Of a stretch of 64,000 bases of DNA, positions 38,101 to 45,651 are shown piece after piece. The notes under the pieces were generated by a model. It saw only the letters and a program-made list of their open reading frames with translations. It had not been told where the DNA came from and made no database searches. The position numbers and the translations under genes were made by a program. Where the stretch lies: assembly GCA_963835465.1 (NCBI GenBank), contig CAWIFR010000003.1, forward strand, positions 1-64,000, given 5' to 3'. This DNA is from Bog-756 sp963835465 (GTDB lineage: Bacteria > Actinomycetota > Acidimicrobiia > Acidimicrobiales > RAAP-2). Within the stretch, counting starts at the first letter, position 1. Every line of letters starts with the position of its first letter.

Positions 38101-38574
38101 AGCCGCCCAGTGCCGCACCATCTGGGGACGGTGGAGGTGGTAGCGGTCGAAGAGGTCGGCGATGCGACGAGCCTTGGCGTAGAGCGACGCTCCCTCCCTC
38201 TCGCTCTCCAGCACGGTCAAGGCTGTGGGGAGCAGGGTCCCTCCGCCTGCTTCCACCATGGCGTCGATCACGGGCCACACCATCCGCTCGATCCGCCAGG
38301 GATCGGGCCGGCCCTCGGGGCGACCGACAGCGAGGACCGAGGTACGAAGGTCGCCAGGATACGCCCGAACGATGTTGGCGGCGATGCCGTCGCCGGCTCC
38401 CGGGCTTGCGGCGCCGAGGTGCCGGGCCAATTCGAGGGTGAGCCAACGACGCATCCCGTCTGACGGCACGGCCACCCACTCGGGCGTGAACGGATCGTCG
38501 GGTGCCTCGGCCATGAGCTCGGCCAGGCGTGAGGACAGTGGCTGGGCCGAGCCCGCCGAGTAGAGATGCATCAT
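35110..38574 (-). CDS. recC: RecC (exodeoxyribonuclease V gamma)
   Basis: A 1,154-residue protein in one intact frame, first gene of recC-recB-recD. It starts MMHLYSAGSAQPL with tandem ATGs and continues FTPEWVAVPSDGMRRWLTLELA, typical of RecC. Later blocks include DIVVLCPSLDRFAPLIEAAFG, a degenerate helicase-like region with SMTPLRWVPFRVVCLLGMDQ, and ALHGFFRNPAAAFFSARLEA. RecC lacks catalytic helicase motifs, as here, and recognises Chi while splitting the duplex. In E. coli the order is recC-ptr-recB-recD; here there is no ptr and all junctions are 4-base overlaps, implying one translationally coupled unit. Confidence 0.92.
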   Translation of the reverse strand: MMHLYSAGSAQPLSSRLAELMAEAPDDPFTPEWVAVPSDGMRRWLTLELARHLGAASPGAGDGIAANIVRAYPGDLRTSVLAVGRPEGRPDPWRIERMVWPVIDAMVEAGGGTLLPTALTVLESEREGASLYAKARRIADLFDRYHLHRPQMVRHWAAGRLVDGAGRPLGDHAVWQVRLWQQVRDRIDEPSPPERLPVALQRLCDGEELLDLPPRLVLFGFTLLPAGSFLDVARAVAVSREVHIFLLEPTHLDPEQLLLASPRPADGSVRPRAQDALGSLVHHPLLLSWGRLHRETALQLADVTAAGVPVERIEKSAPSGAPRDTLLGRLQHDLRGNRPPDATLLNDTDDDSVRFHSCFGSTRQVEVLRDALLHLLARPDSDLTEDDIVVLCPSLDRFAPLIEAAFGRSADATSSPPSDAAPAPDRHGAPALRYRLADRSIRTTNPVLSAASALLKLVAGRFEVNSVLEFLALGPVRERFGLNDDNLAVIGEWVEATNVRWGLDPTQRERRGLPDSVVTNTWRAAVDRLLIGSAVFDEDLRLSLGAVAPYGVEGGDVETIGCLATVIGCLADLATDASVPRSLAAWVERIRATCAALFAAEQDQAWQYEALERVLGEVVESSVLHGEVSSAELEFGDLWRLLDERLDDKVGRADFFRGGITVTSMTPLRWVPFRVVCLLGMDQAAFGAEGSAGDDLSSLMPLIGDRDPRGEARETLLEAVLAAQDHLIVVREGHDVRSNQAVPRAVPTAELYESLLASVETGHRLAVARRLEIDHPRQPYDERCFAVGSLVAESAWGFDRNELAGALARRDRSNDRVPFLDGPLEPVPSDVIELSALHGFFRNPAAAFFSARLEARLPRPEDENPTALAVDVTGLNGWAVGSRLLAARQAGRSFAEWLEYERQLGTLPPPPLGEDQIALLDLTVQTMLDVAYQAGMAPGPAAPFPVDTLLPDGTRVVGSVPLRLAGPADATGPAELYYSRFKPAHRVAAWLDLMALAATDPTRRWRSLAVSRPDRPGGVPTVSDLIPTIDAGGPGARELLSVAVDCYQRGMTEPLPLFPNFSYHLYRNRSPRGHWKNGYPFPEDGDHPAVRLAFNDADYEAITTMEARPSDPHGVKGRVWRFATYLYRTIDTSTTAPPSDAGGSGKSPVTSERE

Positions 38575-38793
38575 CTTCTGCGACCCTACTCAGGAGGTGT
38601 GACCGCAGGAGCCCGTGGAGGCAGGTGACGGGTCATACCAGGGCGACGCCCCGGGTTCGCACGCGGTGGTTGCCGACGAAATAGTTGCTACGTCAAGTGG
38701 ATGCACACGGGATCGCCCCCGGCGAGCCGAGCAGGTGGTATCACATATGCGTACGCCACCGGCATCGGGGGCGACGAGTCCAAAGGGGAACCC

Positions 38794-39418
38794 ATGGGAC
38801 ATCTGTTGGTGGCCACCTCCGCAGGCGGGGCCTTCGCATTGATCATCCTGTACATCGCCCTCTATGTCGTCTTCGCCCTGGGCGTCTACGGGACCTACAA
38901 GAAGGCAGGACCGAACGGCGATCCGGCTTGGTCCGCCTTCGTCCCCATCTACAACTTCATCATCATGCTCAAGGTGGCCGGACGACCTTTGTGGTGGGGC
39001 TGGTTCCTCCTGCTTCCGATCATTCCCTTCCTGGGTTCGATTGCCCTGCTGGTGATCTCCATCATCGTCCTGAACGACGTCTCGAAGAGCTTCGGCCACG
39101 GCGGCGGGTTCACCGTGGGCCTCGTCCTGCTGTCGGTCATCTTCTGGTACATCCTCTGGCTCGGCAAGAGCCAGTACCGGGGACCGGCCGGCCCCGCCGG
39201 GGTCAACATGGCCGGCGGGGGCTACATGGGCCCGGGTGCCGGTTATCCACCGGCGGGGCAGTCCTATCCACCTGCCGGGCAGTCCTATCACCCCGGGAGT
39301 CCTATCCCCGGGACAGGCACCTCCTCCGCCGATGCCCGGCTATCCACCGGCCGGCCAGGCCCCGCCACCGCCCATGCCTCCGCCTCCCCCGCCGGGGCAG
39401 ATGCCCCCGCCCCAGTAG
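38794..39418 (+). CDS. DUF5684-like membrane protein with Pro-rich tail (probable frameshift near the end)
   Basis: The ATG at 38794 follows AAAGGGGAA. Three or four TM helices occupy about residues 6-130; the cytoplasmic loops contain GTYKKAGPNGDPAWSAFVPI and VLNDVSKSFGHGGGFTVGL, matching small actinobacterial DUF5684 proteins. The tail has repeats PPAGQSY. In the original frame translation runs to 39492 with unconvincing sequence. In another frame from about 39315 it continues GQAPPPPMPGYPPAGQ with more PPPPM repeats to a stop at 39418, which fits the tail. A one-base indel near 39290-39315 (within GGGAGTCCTATCCCCGGGA) is therefore likely. Function unknown. Confidence 0.7.
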
Positions 39419-39677
39419 CACCACGGCCCCCTAAGTTCATCGCTCACGGGGCCTCGTTCTTCCAGTCCGCGGACCAGTGCACGGCTTGGTGACGGCACGG
39501 TCTCAGCACGTCACCCGCCGGTCCAGCCTGTTCGGCGTGAGATGGGGACCGGCCGAGGGCGGCATGCGACCGCGGCGTTGCCCTCAGACCAGGGCACCGA
39601 AGCACCCGCCACCGTGGGGGTGAGGCCAGGTTGGGTGGCGAGGGACACGCCGACCGCCAGGCCTTCCATGGTCGGGG

Positions 39678-39947
39678 TCAGCGGCCGGACGGCCCCGAGG
39701 TCAGTCGTCGACTCCCTCCGCTGACGAGGTAGACCACGCCCGCGGCCGCCGCCACCTCCAGGACGATGGTGAACAAGCCGAGGCCGAGCAGGCCGCCGAC
39801 CAGGCTGCCGGCGAAGGCGCCGACGAGACCGACGCCCAGGGTCTTGCCCAGCCCCATCGGATTGGGGCCCGGGACGACCAAGCGTCCGAGCCCGCCGACG
39901 ACGAAGCCCACGATGAGGAGGCTGAGGATGTATCCGATGATTCCCAT
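39678..39947 (-). CDS. GlsB/YeaQ/YmgE (transglycosylase-associated) stress membrane protein
   Basis: An 89-residue protein with three hydrophobic segments and Gly-rich packing motifs: IIGYILSLLIVGFVVGGLGR, then GKTLGVGLVGAFAGSLVGG, then LFTIVLEVAAAAGVVYLV. This is the pattern of the YeaQ/YmgE/GlsB family, small inner-membrane proteins often induced by stress. Length and layout fit. The ribosome site is weak. The interval 39493-39677 before its stop holds nothing recognisable. Confidence 0.88.
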   Translation of the reverse strand: MGIIGYILSLLIVGFVVGGLGRLVVPGPNPMGLGKTLGVGLVGAFAGSLVGGLLGLGLFTIVLEVAAAAGVVYLVSGGSRRLTSGPSGR

Positions 39948-40051
39948 GTCTAGAGTTTCAACCCCGAGCCTGTGGTTCTCCTAAGAACCACGTAACATTC
40001 TATGAAGAATGCCGGGCTCCTCCCCAGCCACCGGTCAGGCGGGGGTCGGCT

Positions 40052-40330
40052 TCAGGCGGGGTTGCTCAGGCGGCGCAGGCCGGCCGGTACGGTAGCCAAG
40101 GTCTCCAGGATGGCCTCGGCCAGGGCCCGGGCCGCGTCCGGCTCCAGCTCCACCGCCACCCGGGCACCGGGTCCACGAGACGGATTCAGCAGATCGACAT
40201 TGAGCGTGTGGTCGGGTCGGGCGTGGACGGGGTGGTCGAAGTAGACCGTGGCATCGGTCACCGGGAACCAGCCGTCCGCCCCCTTGCCGCTGCCCTCCAC
40301 GGCCAGCGTGGTTGTCCGGTAGGTGCACAT
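40052..40330 (-). CDS. DUF6295-like small protein
   Basis: A 92-residue protein starting MCTYRTTTLAVEGSGKGADG and continuing VYFDHPVHARPDHTLNVDLL, a combination seen in actinobacterial DUF6295 proteins. GGAG lies 7 bases before the ATG at 40330; an upstream in-frame ATG at 40387 adds unconserved residues. It lies 66 bases downstream of the dienelactone hydrolase gene on the same strand. Function unknown; no catalytic motif is evident. Confidence 0.75.
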   Translation of the reverse strand: MCTYRTTTLAVEGSGKGADGWFPVTDATVYFDHPVHARPDHTLNVDLLNPSRGPGARVAVELEPDAARALAEAILETLATVPAGLRRLSNPA

Positions 40331-40396
40331 GTTCGCTCCGTTCGTTCGGTGCCGCTCGTTCAGTGCTGTTCGTCCGGTCAGTTCCATCCACTCCGC

Positions 40397-41143
40397 TCAG
40401 CGGGTGGCCAGATGGCGGGCGAAGAAGTCCCAGATCCGCTCCCATCCCTCGTTGGCCGCCTCGGGACGGTAGCTGGACCGGTTGGTGGCAAAGAACGCGT
40501 GGCCCGCTCCCTCGTAGGAGTGGAATTCGAACGTCTTGCCGGCCTTCTTCAAGGCCTCCCCGAGCTCCGCCACCTCTTCGGGCGAGGGGTATTGGTCCTC
40601 GGCCCCGAACAGTCCGAGGAGGGGGCATGACAGATTGGGGGCCAGGTCGACGATGGGCTCGATGCTCAGCGACTGGCCCTCAGGGGCCGGCTGGGTAACG
40701 AAGGCCCCGTAACAGTCCACTGCGGCCTGGAGTTCCAGGCTGCAGGCGGCCAGGAAAGACTGGCGACCACCAGAGCAGTACCCGATGGTCGCCACCTTGC
40801 CGTTCGAGGAGCCGAACGAGCGGAGATAGGCCGCCGCCGCACCCACGTCGCCCACCAGTCGCTCGTCAGGCACGCCACCCAGGGACCGGGCGGCGGCCGC
40901 GGCATCGTCGGGGCTGGCCCCGGGGGCCTCACGCGTGTAGAGGTTGGGACAGATGGCCAGGTAGCCGTGAGCGGCGAACCGCCGCGTGATCTCCTTGGTC
41001 TGTTCGTCGTAGCCGGGCATGTGATGGATCACCACCACGCCCCCGACAGGCGTGGGGTCGAGCGGCTGGGCCAGGTAGGCCTCGATGGCGTCCTGGGCGT
41101 GTCCGGTGATCTGCACGGTCTCGGCTCGCATGGCGTCGCTCAT
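40397..41143 (-). CDS. Dienelactone hydrolase family protein
   Basis: A 248-residue alpha/beta hydrolase. The nucleophile elbow is GYCSGG with catalytic Cys (GYCLGG in classic dienelactone hydrolases), Asp in LFGAEDQYPS and His in YEGAGHAFF complete the triad. VVIHHMPGYDE near the N-terminus is the oxyanion-loop region. Length fits the family. It hydrolyses lactones or esters; the exact substrate is unknown. It lies in the same direction as the MFS-merR pair upstream and the DUF6295 gene downstream. Confidence 0.92.
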   Translation of the reverse strand: MSDAMRAETVQITGHAQDAIEAYLAQPLDPTPVGGVVVIHHMPGYDEQTKEITRRFAAHGYLAICPNLYTREAPGASPDDAAAAARSLGGVPDERLVGDVGAAAAYLRSFGSSNGKVATIGYCSGGRQSFLAACSLELQAAVDCYGAFVTQPAPEGQSLSIEPIVDLAPNLSCPLLGLFGAEDQYPSPEEVAELGEALKKAGKTFEFHSYEGAGHAFFATNRSSYRPEAANEGWERIWDFFARHLATR

Positions 41144-41212
41144 GGATTGATTCCTTCCTTGGTCGGTCGGGGATGTGCCCGGACGAGGTCACGGGCCTGG
41201 AACGCGTGCCGT

Positions 41213-41707
41213 TCAGCGCGAGGTGACTCCTTGGACGGCGGGCTCGTCGAGCTCGGCGTGTGCCTCGTGGAGTCGAGTCGATTTGGCTGCCCGCTCATCG
41301 CGGAACCGGCCGATGCGGGCCAGGGTGGTGTCCAGCCGGTCCAGCAGCTTCTCGTTGGCAGCGATGGCCTCGTCAAGCAGTTGGCGCCGGCGCTCGGGCG
41401 ACGCGTCTCCCCACCGGTATTCGGACCGCAGCCGGTCGAGGACCTCGATGTCCTCGGTGTCCAGGACCACCCTGACCTCGGCCAGGGAGAATCCCAGTAG
41501 CTCCTGGAGGTCCTTGATGCGGGTGACTCGGGCCATGTCGGTGGACGAGTACAGCCGCTCACCCCGACCCCGGTAGCTGCTGGGACTGATCAGTCCCTGC
41601 TCCTCCCAGTAGCGCAGGGTGCGCGGGGTGAGCCCGGTGAGCTTGGCCACCTCCCCGATCCGGAAGGTGGTCGGTGCAGGTTCGGTGGCGGCATTCCTGC
41701 TGATCAT
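41213..41707 (-). CDS. MerR-family transcriptional regulator
   Basis: A 164-residue MerR regulator. The HTH is FRIGEVAKLTGLTPRTLRYWEEQGLI, followed by the wing YSSTDMARVTRIKDLQELLGFSLAEVRVVL and a coiled-coil dimerisation helix. The C-terminus lacks a Cys metal-binding loop, so an organic ligand is more likely than a metal. Its ATG overlaps the stop of the MFS exporter gene (ATGA), so it is co-expressed with that exporter. The palindrome at 43669-43686 upstream of the exporter is the obvious candidate site. Confidence 0.92.
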   Translation of the reverse strand: MISRNAATEPAPTTFRIGEVAKLTGLTPRTLRYWEEQGLISPSSYRGRGERLYSSTDMARVTRIKDLQELLGFSLAEVRVVLDTEDIEVLDRLRSEYRWGDASPERRRQLLDEAIAANEKLLDRLDTTLARIGRFRDERAAKSTRLHEAHAELDEPAVQGVTSR

Positions 41708-43626
41708 CCGGCGTCGACCTGGGCTATGGCCGCACCGGACACGTCGTCGGGCGACCCATGCGGAACAAGCGCCCGCTCGACCGGTGCGCCCCGACCGTTC
41801 CCCCCGCCCGCGCCGTTCAGCGACGCATCCTCCGGATCTTCACCCGTTGCCCCCTCACCCGAGGCCACCCCCTCCGGCTCGGTATAGACGTAGTGGCCGC
41901 CCCGCATCCACGACGCCGCGGCTGCGAAAAGGCTGCCCACGATGGCGAAGTCCAGGGCGGCGTGGAGACCGGATCGGAAGGGGGCGCTGATCAGGCCGGG
42001 GAAGAAGCTCCGACCGGTCAGGGCGTGCTGCTGGGCCGCCGACAGGTGACTGAGCTGGTTCGCCCCGATGAGGTGCTGGACCGGGTCGTAGCCCAGGAAC
42101 GCGGCGAAGAGCGTGGACACCGCGGGCAGGTGGGCGGCCTGCTGGGCCGCTGCGGCCGGCACGCCGTGGGCGAGGAGGCCGTGCAGCAGGTTGCTGGAGA
42201 GCGTGGAGGAGAGGCCGACGATCATCAGCGAGAAGAAGATCCCGATGGAGAGCACTTGGGCCGAGTTCTGGAAGGTGGTGTTCATGCCCCCTCCGGCGCC
42301 CCGGTGCTGCGGGGGCAGGCTGTTCATCACCCCGGCCCGGTTGGGCGAGCCGAAGGAGCCCATGGCCGCGCCGGTGAAGAACAGCAGGAGGGCGAAGACC
42401 CAGTAGGAGAAGTCAACGGGCAGGAACTCGAGCAAGGAGAGGCAGAGCGCGGTCAGCAGCATGCCCCCGGTGGCGAACGGTCGGGCTCCGTAGCGGTCGG
42501 AGAGTACGCCGGACACGGGCCCGGCGATCAGAAGGCCGGCCGTCAAGGGCAGCATGGCGATACCGGCCCACAACGGCGTGACCGTGAAGGCGTAGCCGTG
42601 GAGCGGGAGCCAGATCCCCTGCAGCCAGATGATGAGCATGAACATGAGTCCGCCGCGGCTCAGGGCGGCAAGGAAGCTGGCCACCACCCCGCTGGTGAAG
42701 GCACGGATCTTGAACAGCTGGAGGCGGAACATGGGTTGTTCGACCCTGGTCTCGATGATGCAGAAGGCCACCAGCAGGCCGAGGCCGAGCACCAACGAGG
42801 CGATCACCATCGGGTTCGACCACCCCATGGTGTGGTGACCGTAGGGCTCGATGCCATAGGTGATGCCCACCATGACGAGGATGAGACCGATGGCAAAGGT
42901 GATGTTCCCCGGCCAGTCGATACGGGCCGGCCGACGGGGACTGGTCTCCCGGAGTTTGAGGTAGCCGAAGACCGTGGCGAACAGGCCGATCGGCACCGAC
43001 ACCAGAAAGATCAGCCGCCAGTTGATGGGGGCCAGAAGGCCCCCGAGGACCAGCCCGATGAACGAGCCGCTGAAGGCGGCGGCCTGGTTGACCCCGAGGG
43101 CCATGCCCCGCTGGTTGTTGGGGAACACATCGGTCAGGATGGCCGACGAGTTGGCCATCAGCATGGCTGCCCCCACCCCCTGGAAGATGCGCATGATGAT
43201 GAGCCAGTCGCCGGCGGCGTGCCCGGTCATCCACGTGATGCTCAGCATGAGTGAGAAGAAGGTGAAGACGGCGAAACCGAGGTTGTAGGTGCGGACCCGA
43301 CCGTAGATGTCACCCATCCGGCCCAGGCTGACCACCAAGACGCTCGTGATGACCAGGAAGCCCAGGATCATCCAGAGGAGGTAGAAGGTGTTACCGGGTT
43401 GGAGAGGGTCGAGCCCGATCCCCCGGAAGATGTCGGGCATGGCGATGAGCACGATCGAGCCGTCGATGGTGGCCATCAGCATGCCCAGTGTGGAGATGAA
43501 CAACGCCATCCACTTGTAGTTGTGGGGCAGGTCGGCGATGGTGCCACCCACCCGCTCGGCCCGCACGCTCTTGGCCACCTTCACCTTGGTGGTCTTGCTA
43601 CTCGAGTCGGTGTCTACGACGGCCAT
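41704..43626 (-). CDS. DHA2-type MFS drug exporter
   Basis: A 640-residue MFS protein with about 14 TM helices, the count typical of the DHA2 (EmrB/QacA) family. It starts NYKWMALFISTLGMLMATIDGSIV, and contains the motif-A-like GRMGDIYGRVR loop, the motif-C region GVNQAAAFSGSFIG, and RAGVMNSLPPQHRGAGGGM in the second half. The C-terminal 50 residues are a soluble Gly/Ala-rich tail. It probably uses the proton gradient to export toxic compounds. The following merR gene overlaps its stop. Confidence 0.92.
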   Translation of the reverse strand: MAVVDTDSSSKTTKVKVAKSVRAERVGGTIADLPHNYKWMALFISTLGMLMATIDGSIVLIAMPDIFRGIGLDPLQPGNTFYLLWMILGFLVITSVLVVSLGRMGDIYGRVRTYNLGFAVFTFFSLMLSITWMTGHAAGDWLIIMRIFQGVGAAMLMANSSAILTDVFPNNQRGMALGVNQAAAFSGSFIGLVLGGLLAPINWRLIFLVSVPIGLFATVFGYLKLRETSPRRPARIDWPGNITFAIGLILVMVGITYGIEPYGHHTMGWSNPMVIASLVLGLGLLVAFCIIETRVEQPMFRLQLFKIRAFTSGVVASFLAALSRGGLMFMLIIWLQGIWLPLHGYAFTVTPLWAGIAMLPLTAGLLIAGPVSGVLSDRYGARPFATGGMLLTALCLSLLEFLPVDFSYWVFALLLFFTGAAMGSFGSPNRAGVMNSLPPQHRGAGGGMNTTFQNSAQVLSIGIFFSLMIVGLSSTLSSNLLHGLLAHGVPAAAAQQAAHLPAVSTLFAAFLGYDPVQHLIGANQLSHLSAAQQHALTGRSFFPGLISAPFRSGLHAALDFAIVGSLFAAAASWMRGGHYVYTEPEGVASGEGATGEDPEDASLNGAGGGNGRGAPVERALVPHGSPDDVSGAAIAQVDAG

Positions 43627-43661
43627 GGCTCCACGAGGTTCGTTGGTCTTCCTTCCACGTC

Positions 43662-43698
43662 AATATACCTTGACGTTAACGTTAAGCAAGCTTCTATT
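43662..43698. promoter_or_regulatory. Divergent promoter region with an 18-bp dyad between MFS and thioesterase genes
   Basis: Near-perfect dyad CTTGACGTTAACGTTAAG at 43669-43686 with a perfect ACGTTAACGT centre. On the minus strand TATATT (43667-43662) lies directly downstream as -10, so the dyad fills the spacer as in MerR-controlled promoters. On the plus strand TTGACG (43670-43675) and TCTATT (43693-43698), spaced 17, form a promoter for the thioesterase. The block is AT-rich in otherwise GC-rich DNA. Confidence 0.6.
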
Positions 43699-43741
43699 CC
43701 GGGCCGCCCCGGTTGCCTACCAGTCACGGACCGTCCTAGAT

Positions 43742-43762
43742 TGAGTTGTATGACACAACTCA
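43742..43762. promoter_or_regulatory. 8-bp hairpin with the thioesterase start codon in its loop
   Basis: TGAGTTGT (43742-43749) and ACAACTCA (43755-43762) are perfect inverted repeats; the five-base loop ATGAC contains the ATG at 43750-43752. It could be a repressor site or an RNA hairpin that presents or hides the start. No ribosome site is apparent before this ATG. Confidence 0.5.
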
Positions 43763-44205
43763 GTAGGACCCCGAAGGTCGCCCTCTCCGGGGCCCCCGCG
43801 CGCTCCCCCAGCTCCCTCGATCGGCCCGGCCAGTTCGTCGCCGCTGCCGGACTGCTGGTGGACTCGGTGGCCCCAGACCGGGTGGTCGGCCATATCGACC
43901 TCGACCAACGACACCACACGCCGTGGGGCATCGTCCATGGCGGGGTCTACGCCACCGCCGTCGAAAGCGCGGCCAGCATCGGCGCCAGTGCCGCCGTCGC
44001 CGAGTCGGGTCGGGTGGCGGTGGGACTCACCAATACCACCCACTTCCTCCGCTCGGTCACCTCGGGACGGGTCCTGGTCGAGGCGGTCCCCCTCCACCAG
44101 GGGCGGACCCAGCAGCTCTGGCAGGTCGACGTCACCGACGGGTCGGGAAGGCGATTGGCCTGCGGCGAGGTCCGTCTCCAGAATCTCGAACCCAGAGGGG
44201 ACTGA
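43750..44205 (+). CDS. PaaI-like hotdog thioesterase
   Basis: A 151-residue hotdog-fold thioesterase. The central helix region is HHTPWGIVHGGVYATAVESAASIGAS; the HGG motif and following acidic residue are typical of PaaI/4-hydroxybenzoyl-CoA-type active sites. LTNTTHFLRSVTSGRVLVEA is the second conserved strand. It would hydrolyse acyl-CoA thioesters, often aromatic. It is divergent from the MFS exporter with the shared dyad between them. Start chosen at 43750; the open frame extends upstream without homology. Confidence 0.88.
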   Translation: MTQLSRTPKVALSGAPARSPSSLDRPGQFVAAAGLLVDSVAPDRVVGHIDLDQRHHTPWGIVHGGVYATAVESAASIGASAAVAESGRVAVGLTNTTHFLRSVTSGRVLVEAVPLHQGRTQQLWQVDVTDGSGRRLACGEVRLQNLEPRGD

Positions 44206-44503
44206 CCGAAGGACGAGGCCAGCTCCGAGGCACCGGTCGGTGTGGACGGGGTGGTTGGCGGTGTGTCTGGACGGGGGGGGTTGGCCTGGTCCCGCGTTCG
44301 TTGTGCAGGGCGGCCAGGTGGTGGTCATCCGCCGGATCCCCAGTCGGCCAGGTGCACGCGCCGCCGTCCAAGAGACGCCGGCGCGGCGCTCCGGTGCCTG
44401 CCCGCCCACCCGGGGCTCTCCGGCCCGGAACCTTGGGAGAGCCGCCCCAGAGCCGCGAGAGACACGGTTCGCCGCCGCCGGTGGCTTAAGGTCTGCACCA
44501 GTG

Positions 44504-45376
44504 ATGCATCCGATGCCCCTCGACCGCCGGCCACCGGGACGCCTCTGGACCACCCTCGTCGGGCTGGGCGTGGTGATGATCGTCAGCACCGCACTCACCG
44601 GGTGCGGCCAGTCGCTCTCGGACATCGTGGGCTCGACCTCGACTACCCAGAATCCCAACGTCATCCAAGGCACCAGCGCGCCACCCACCGCCTCGGGGTT
44701 GTCCGGGGAGGTGGCCGTCGCCTTCCCGGTGGTGACGTGCACCAGCAGCTTCGGCGTACCCATCACCAACCAGGGTTGGAAACCGACGGTGCTGTTGGCT
44801 CCCATCCCCACCGCCCTGGTGGGCAAGGTCGAGTTCTACAGCGACGGGAGCCACACGGTGCTCGGGCCCGAGGGTTGGAACTGCTCGGCGTGGTCGTCCT
44901 CCCCCGGGGCCAGCGGGGTAGCCGTCTATCCGCCCAACTCACCCGCCCCGGCGGACAACGCCCCGGCCCAGGCCGGTGACGAGGGCATCTACGCCACCTT
45001 CGACACCACCGGCCGTCCTTCGGGGATCGCGGCGGTCTGCCCGTTCTTCGCCATACCGCAGTGGCAGCAGCAAGAAGCCAACTGCAGTGGCAACCCGCCG
45101 AACGGAGAGCAGAGCGCGCTGCCCACTCCGGATCTGGCCTCGGTCAGTGACCCGACCGGCGTGACCGGTACCCTCCAGGGTTCGGGCGGACCCCATCCGG
45201 TCACCGGCGTCGTCATCTTCCCCCAGCTCATACCGGCCGTGACCAACGGCTCGCCGGTCGCCATCGCCGAAGAGTCCTGCTCGCTGGTGGCGGCCACCCT
45301 CTGTCCCACCGTCATCTCCGACTTCGAGGTGCGCGAGTTCCCCGTACCCGCTTCGCGCGGCACAAGCGGGCCGTAG
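44504..45376 (+). CDS. Putative lipoprotein of unknown function
   Basis: A 290-residue protein with a basic N-terminus, hydrophobic h-region (LVGLGVVMIVSTA) and lipobox LTGC with Cys near residue 32, so it should be lipid-anchored outside the membrane. The mature part is Pro/Gly/Ser-rich with several Cys (FPVVTCTS, GWNCSAW, AVCPFFA, EANCSG, ESCSLV, TLCPTV) that may form disulfides. A GTG at 44501 directly precedes the ATG and is better spaced from AAGG. I do not recognise the family. The 298 bases before it contain nothing recognisable. Confidence 0.75.
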   Translation: MHPMPLDRRPPGRLWTTLVGLGVVMIVSTALTGCGQSLSDIVGSTSTTQNPNVIQGTSAPPTASGLSGEVAVAFPVVTCTSSFGVPITNQGWKPTVLLAPIPTALVGKVEFYSDGSHTVLGPEGWNCSAWSSSPGASGVAVYPPNSPAPADNAPAQAGDEGIYATFDTTGRPSGIAAVCPFFAIPQWQQQEANCSGNPPNGEQSALPTPDLASVSDPTGVTGTLQGSGGPHPVTGVVIFPQLIPAVTNGSPVAIAEESCSLVAATLCPTVISDFEVREFPVPASRGTSGP

Positions 45377-45605
45377 GTCCGGCCCGGCCCCGACACCACC
45401 CGTTGCCCCCGGGTCAGGGCATGTGAACTCACTCCACGGGTGCAGGCGCACACGCTGCGTACCGATTTCGGGCCACCAGGGGACGGGATCCTGAGGACCG
45501 GTATAGGTTCGGCCGAGACCCACCGTCGCGCACGTTCGGCGTAGGTCAGCGTCGACAGAGGGGCACTCGGTCGAAGCCCAGGCGTTTCAACCGGGGACGA
45601 ACAGA

Positions 45606-45630
45606 ACGGGATGCCCGTGCGGCATCCCGT
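45606..45630 (+). promoter_or_regulatory. 10-bp leader hairpin before the FtsH-like gene
   Basis: ACGGGATGCC (45606-45615), loop CGTGC, and GGCATCCCGT (45621-45630) are a perfect 10-bp inverted repeat ending 21 bases before the ATG and just upstream of GGAGG. No T-run follows. It may be a protein-binding operator or an RNA structure in the leader. The preceding 45377-45605 contains no gene; TATAGG near 45501 could be a -10 element. Confidence 0.5.
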
Positions 45631-45651
45631 GGGTCCAACTGGAGGCAGGCC

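Noticed and set aside
41758..43254. 498-codon plus-strand frame opposite the MFS exporter
   Set aside because: Shadow composition with no motif; the minus strand has about 14 TM helices and MFS motifs.
44206..44503. In-frame upstream extension of the lipoprotein gene
   Set aside because: The extension is Arg/Pro-rich and would bury the signal peptide and lipobox; the start at 44504 places them correctly.
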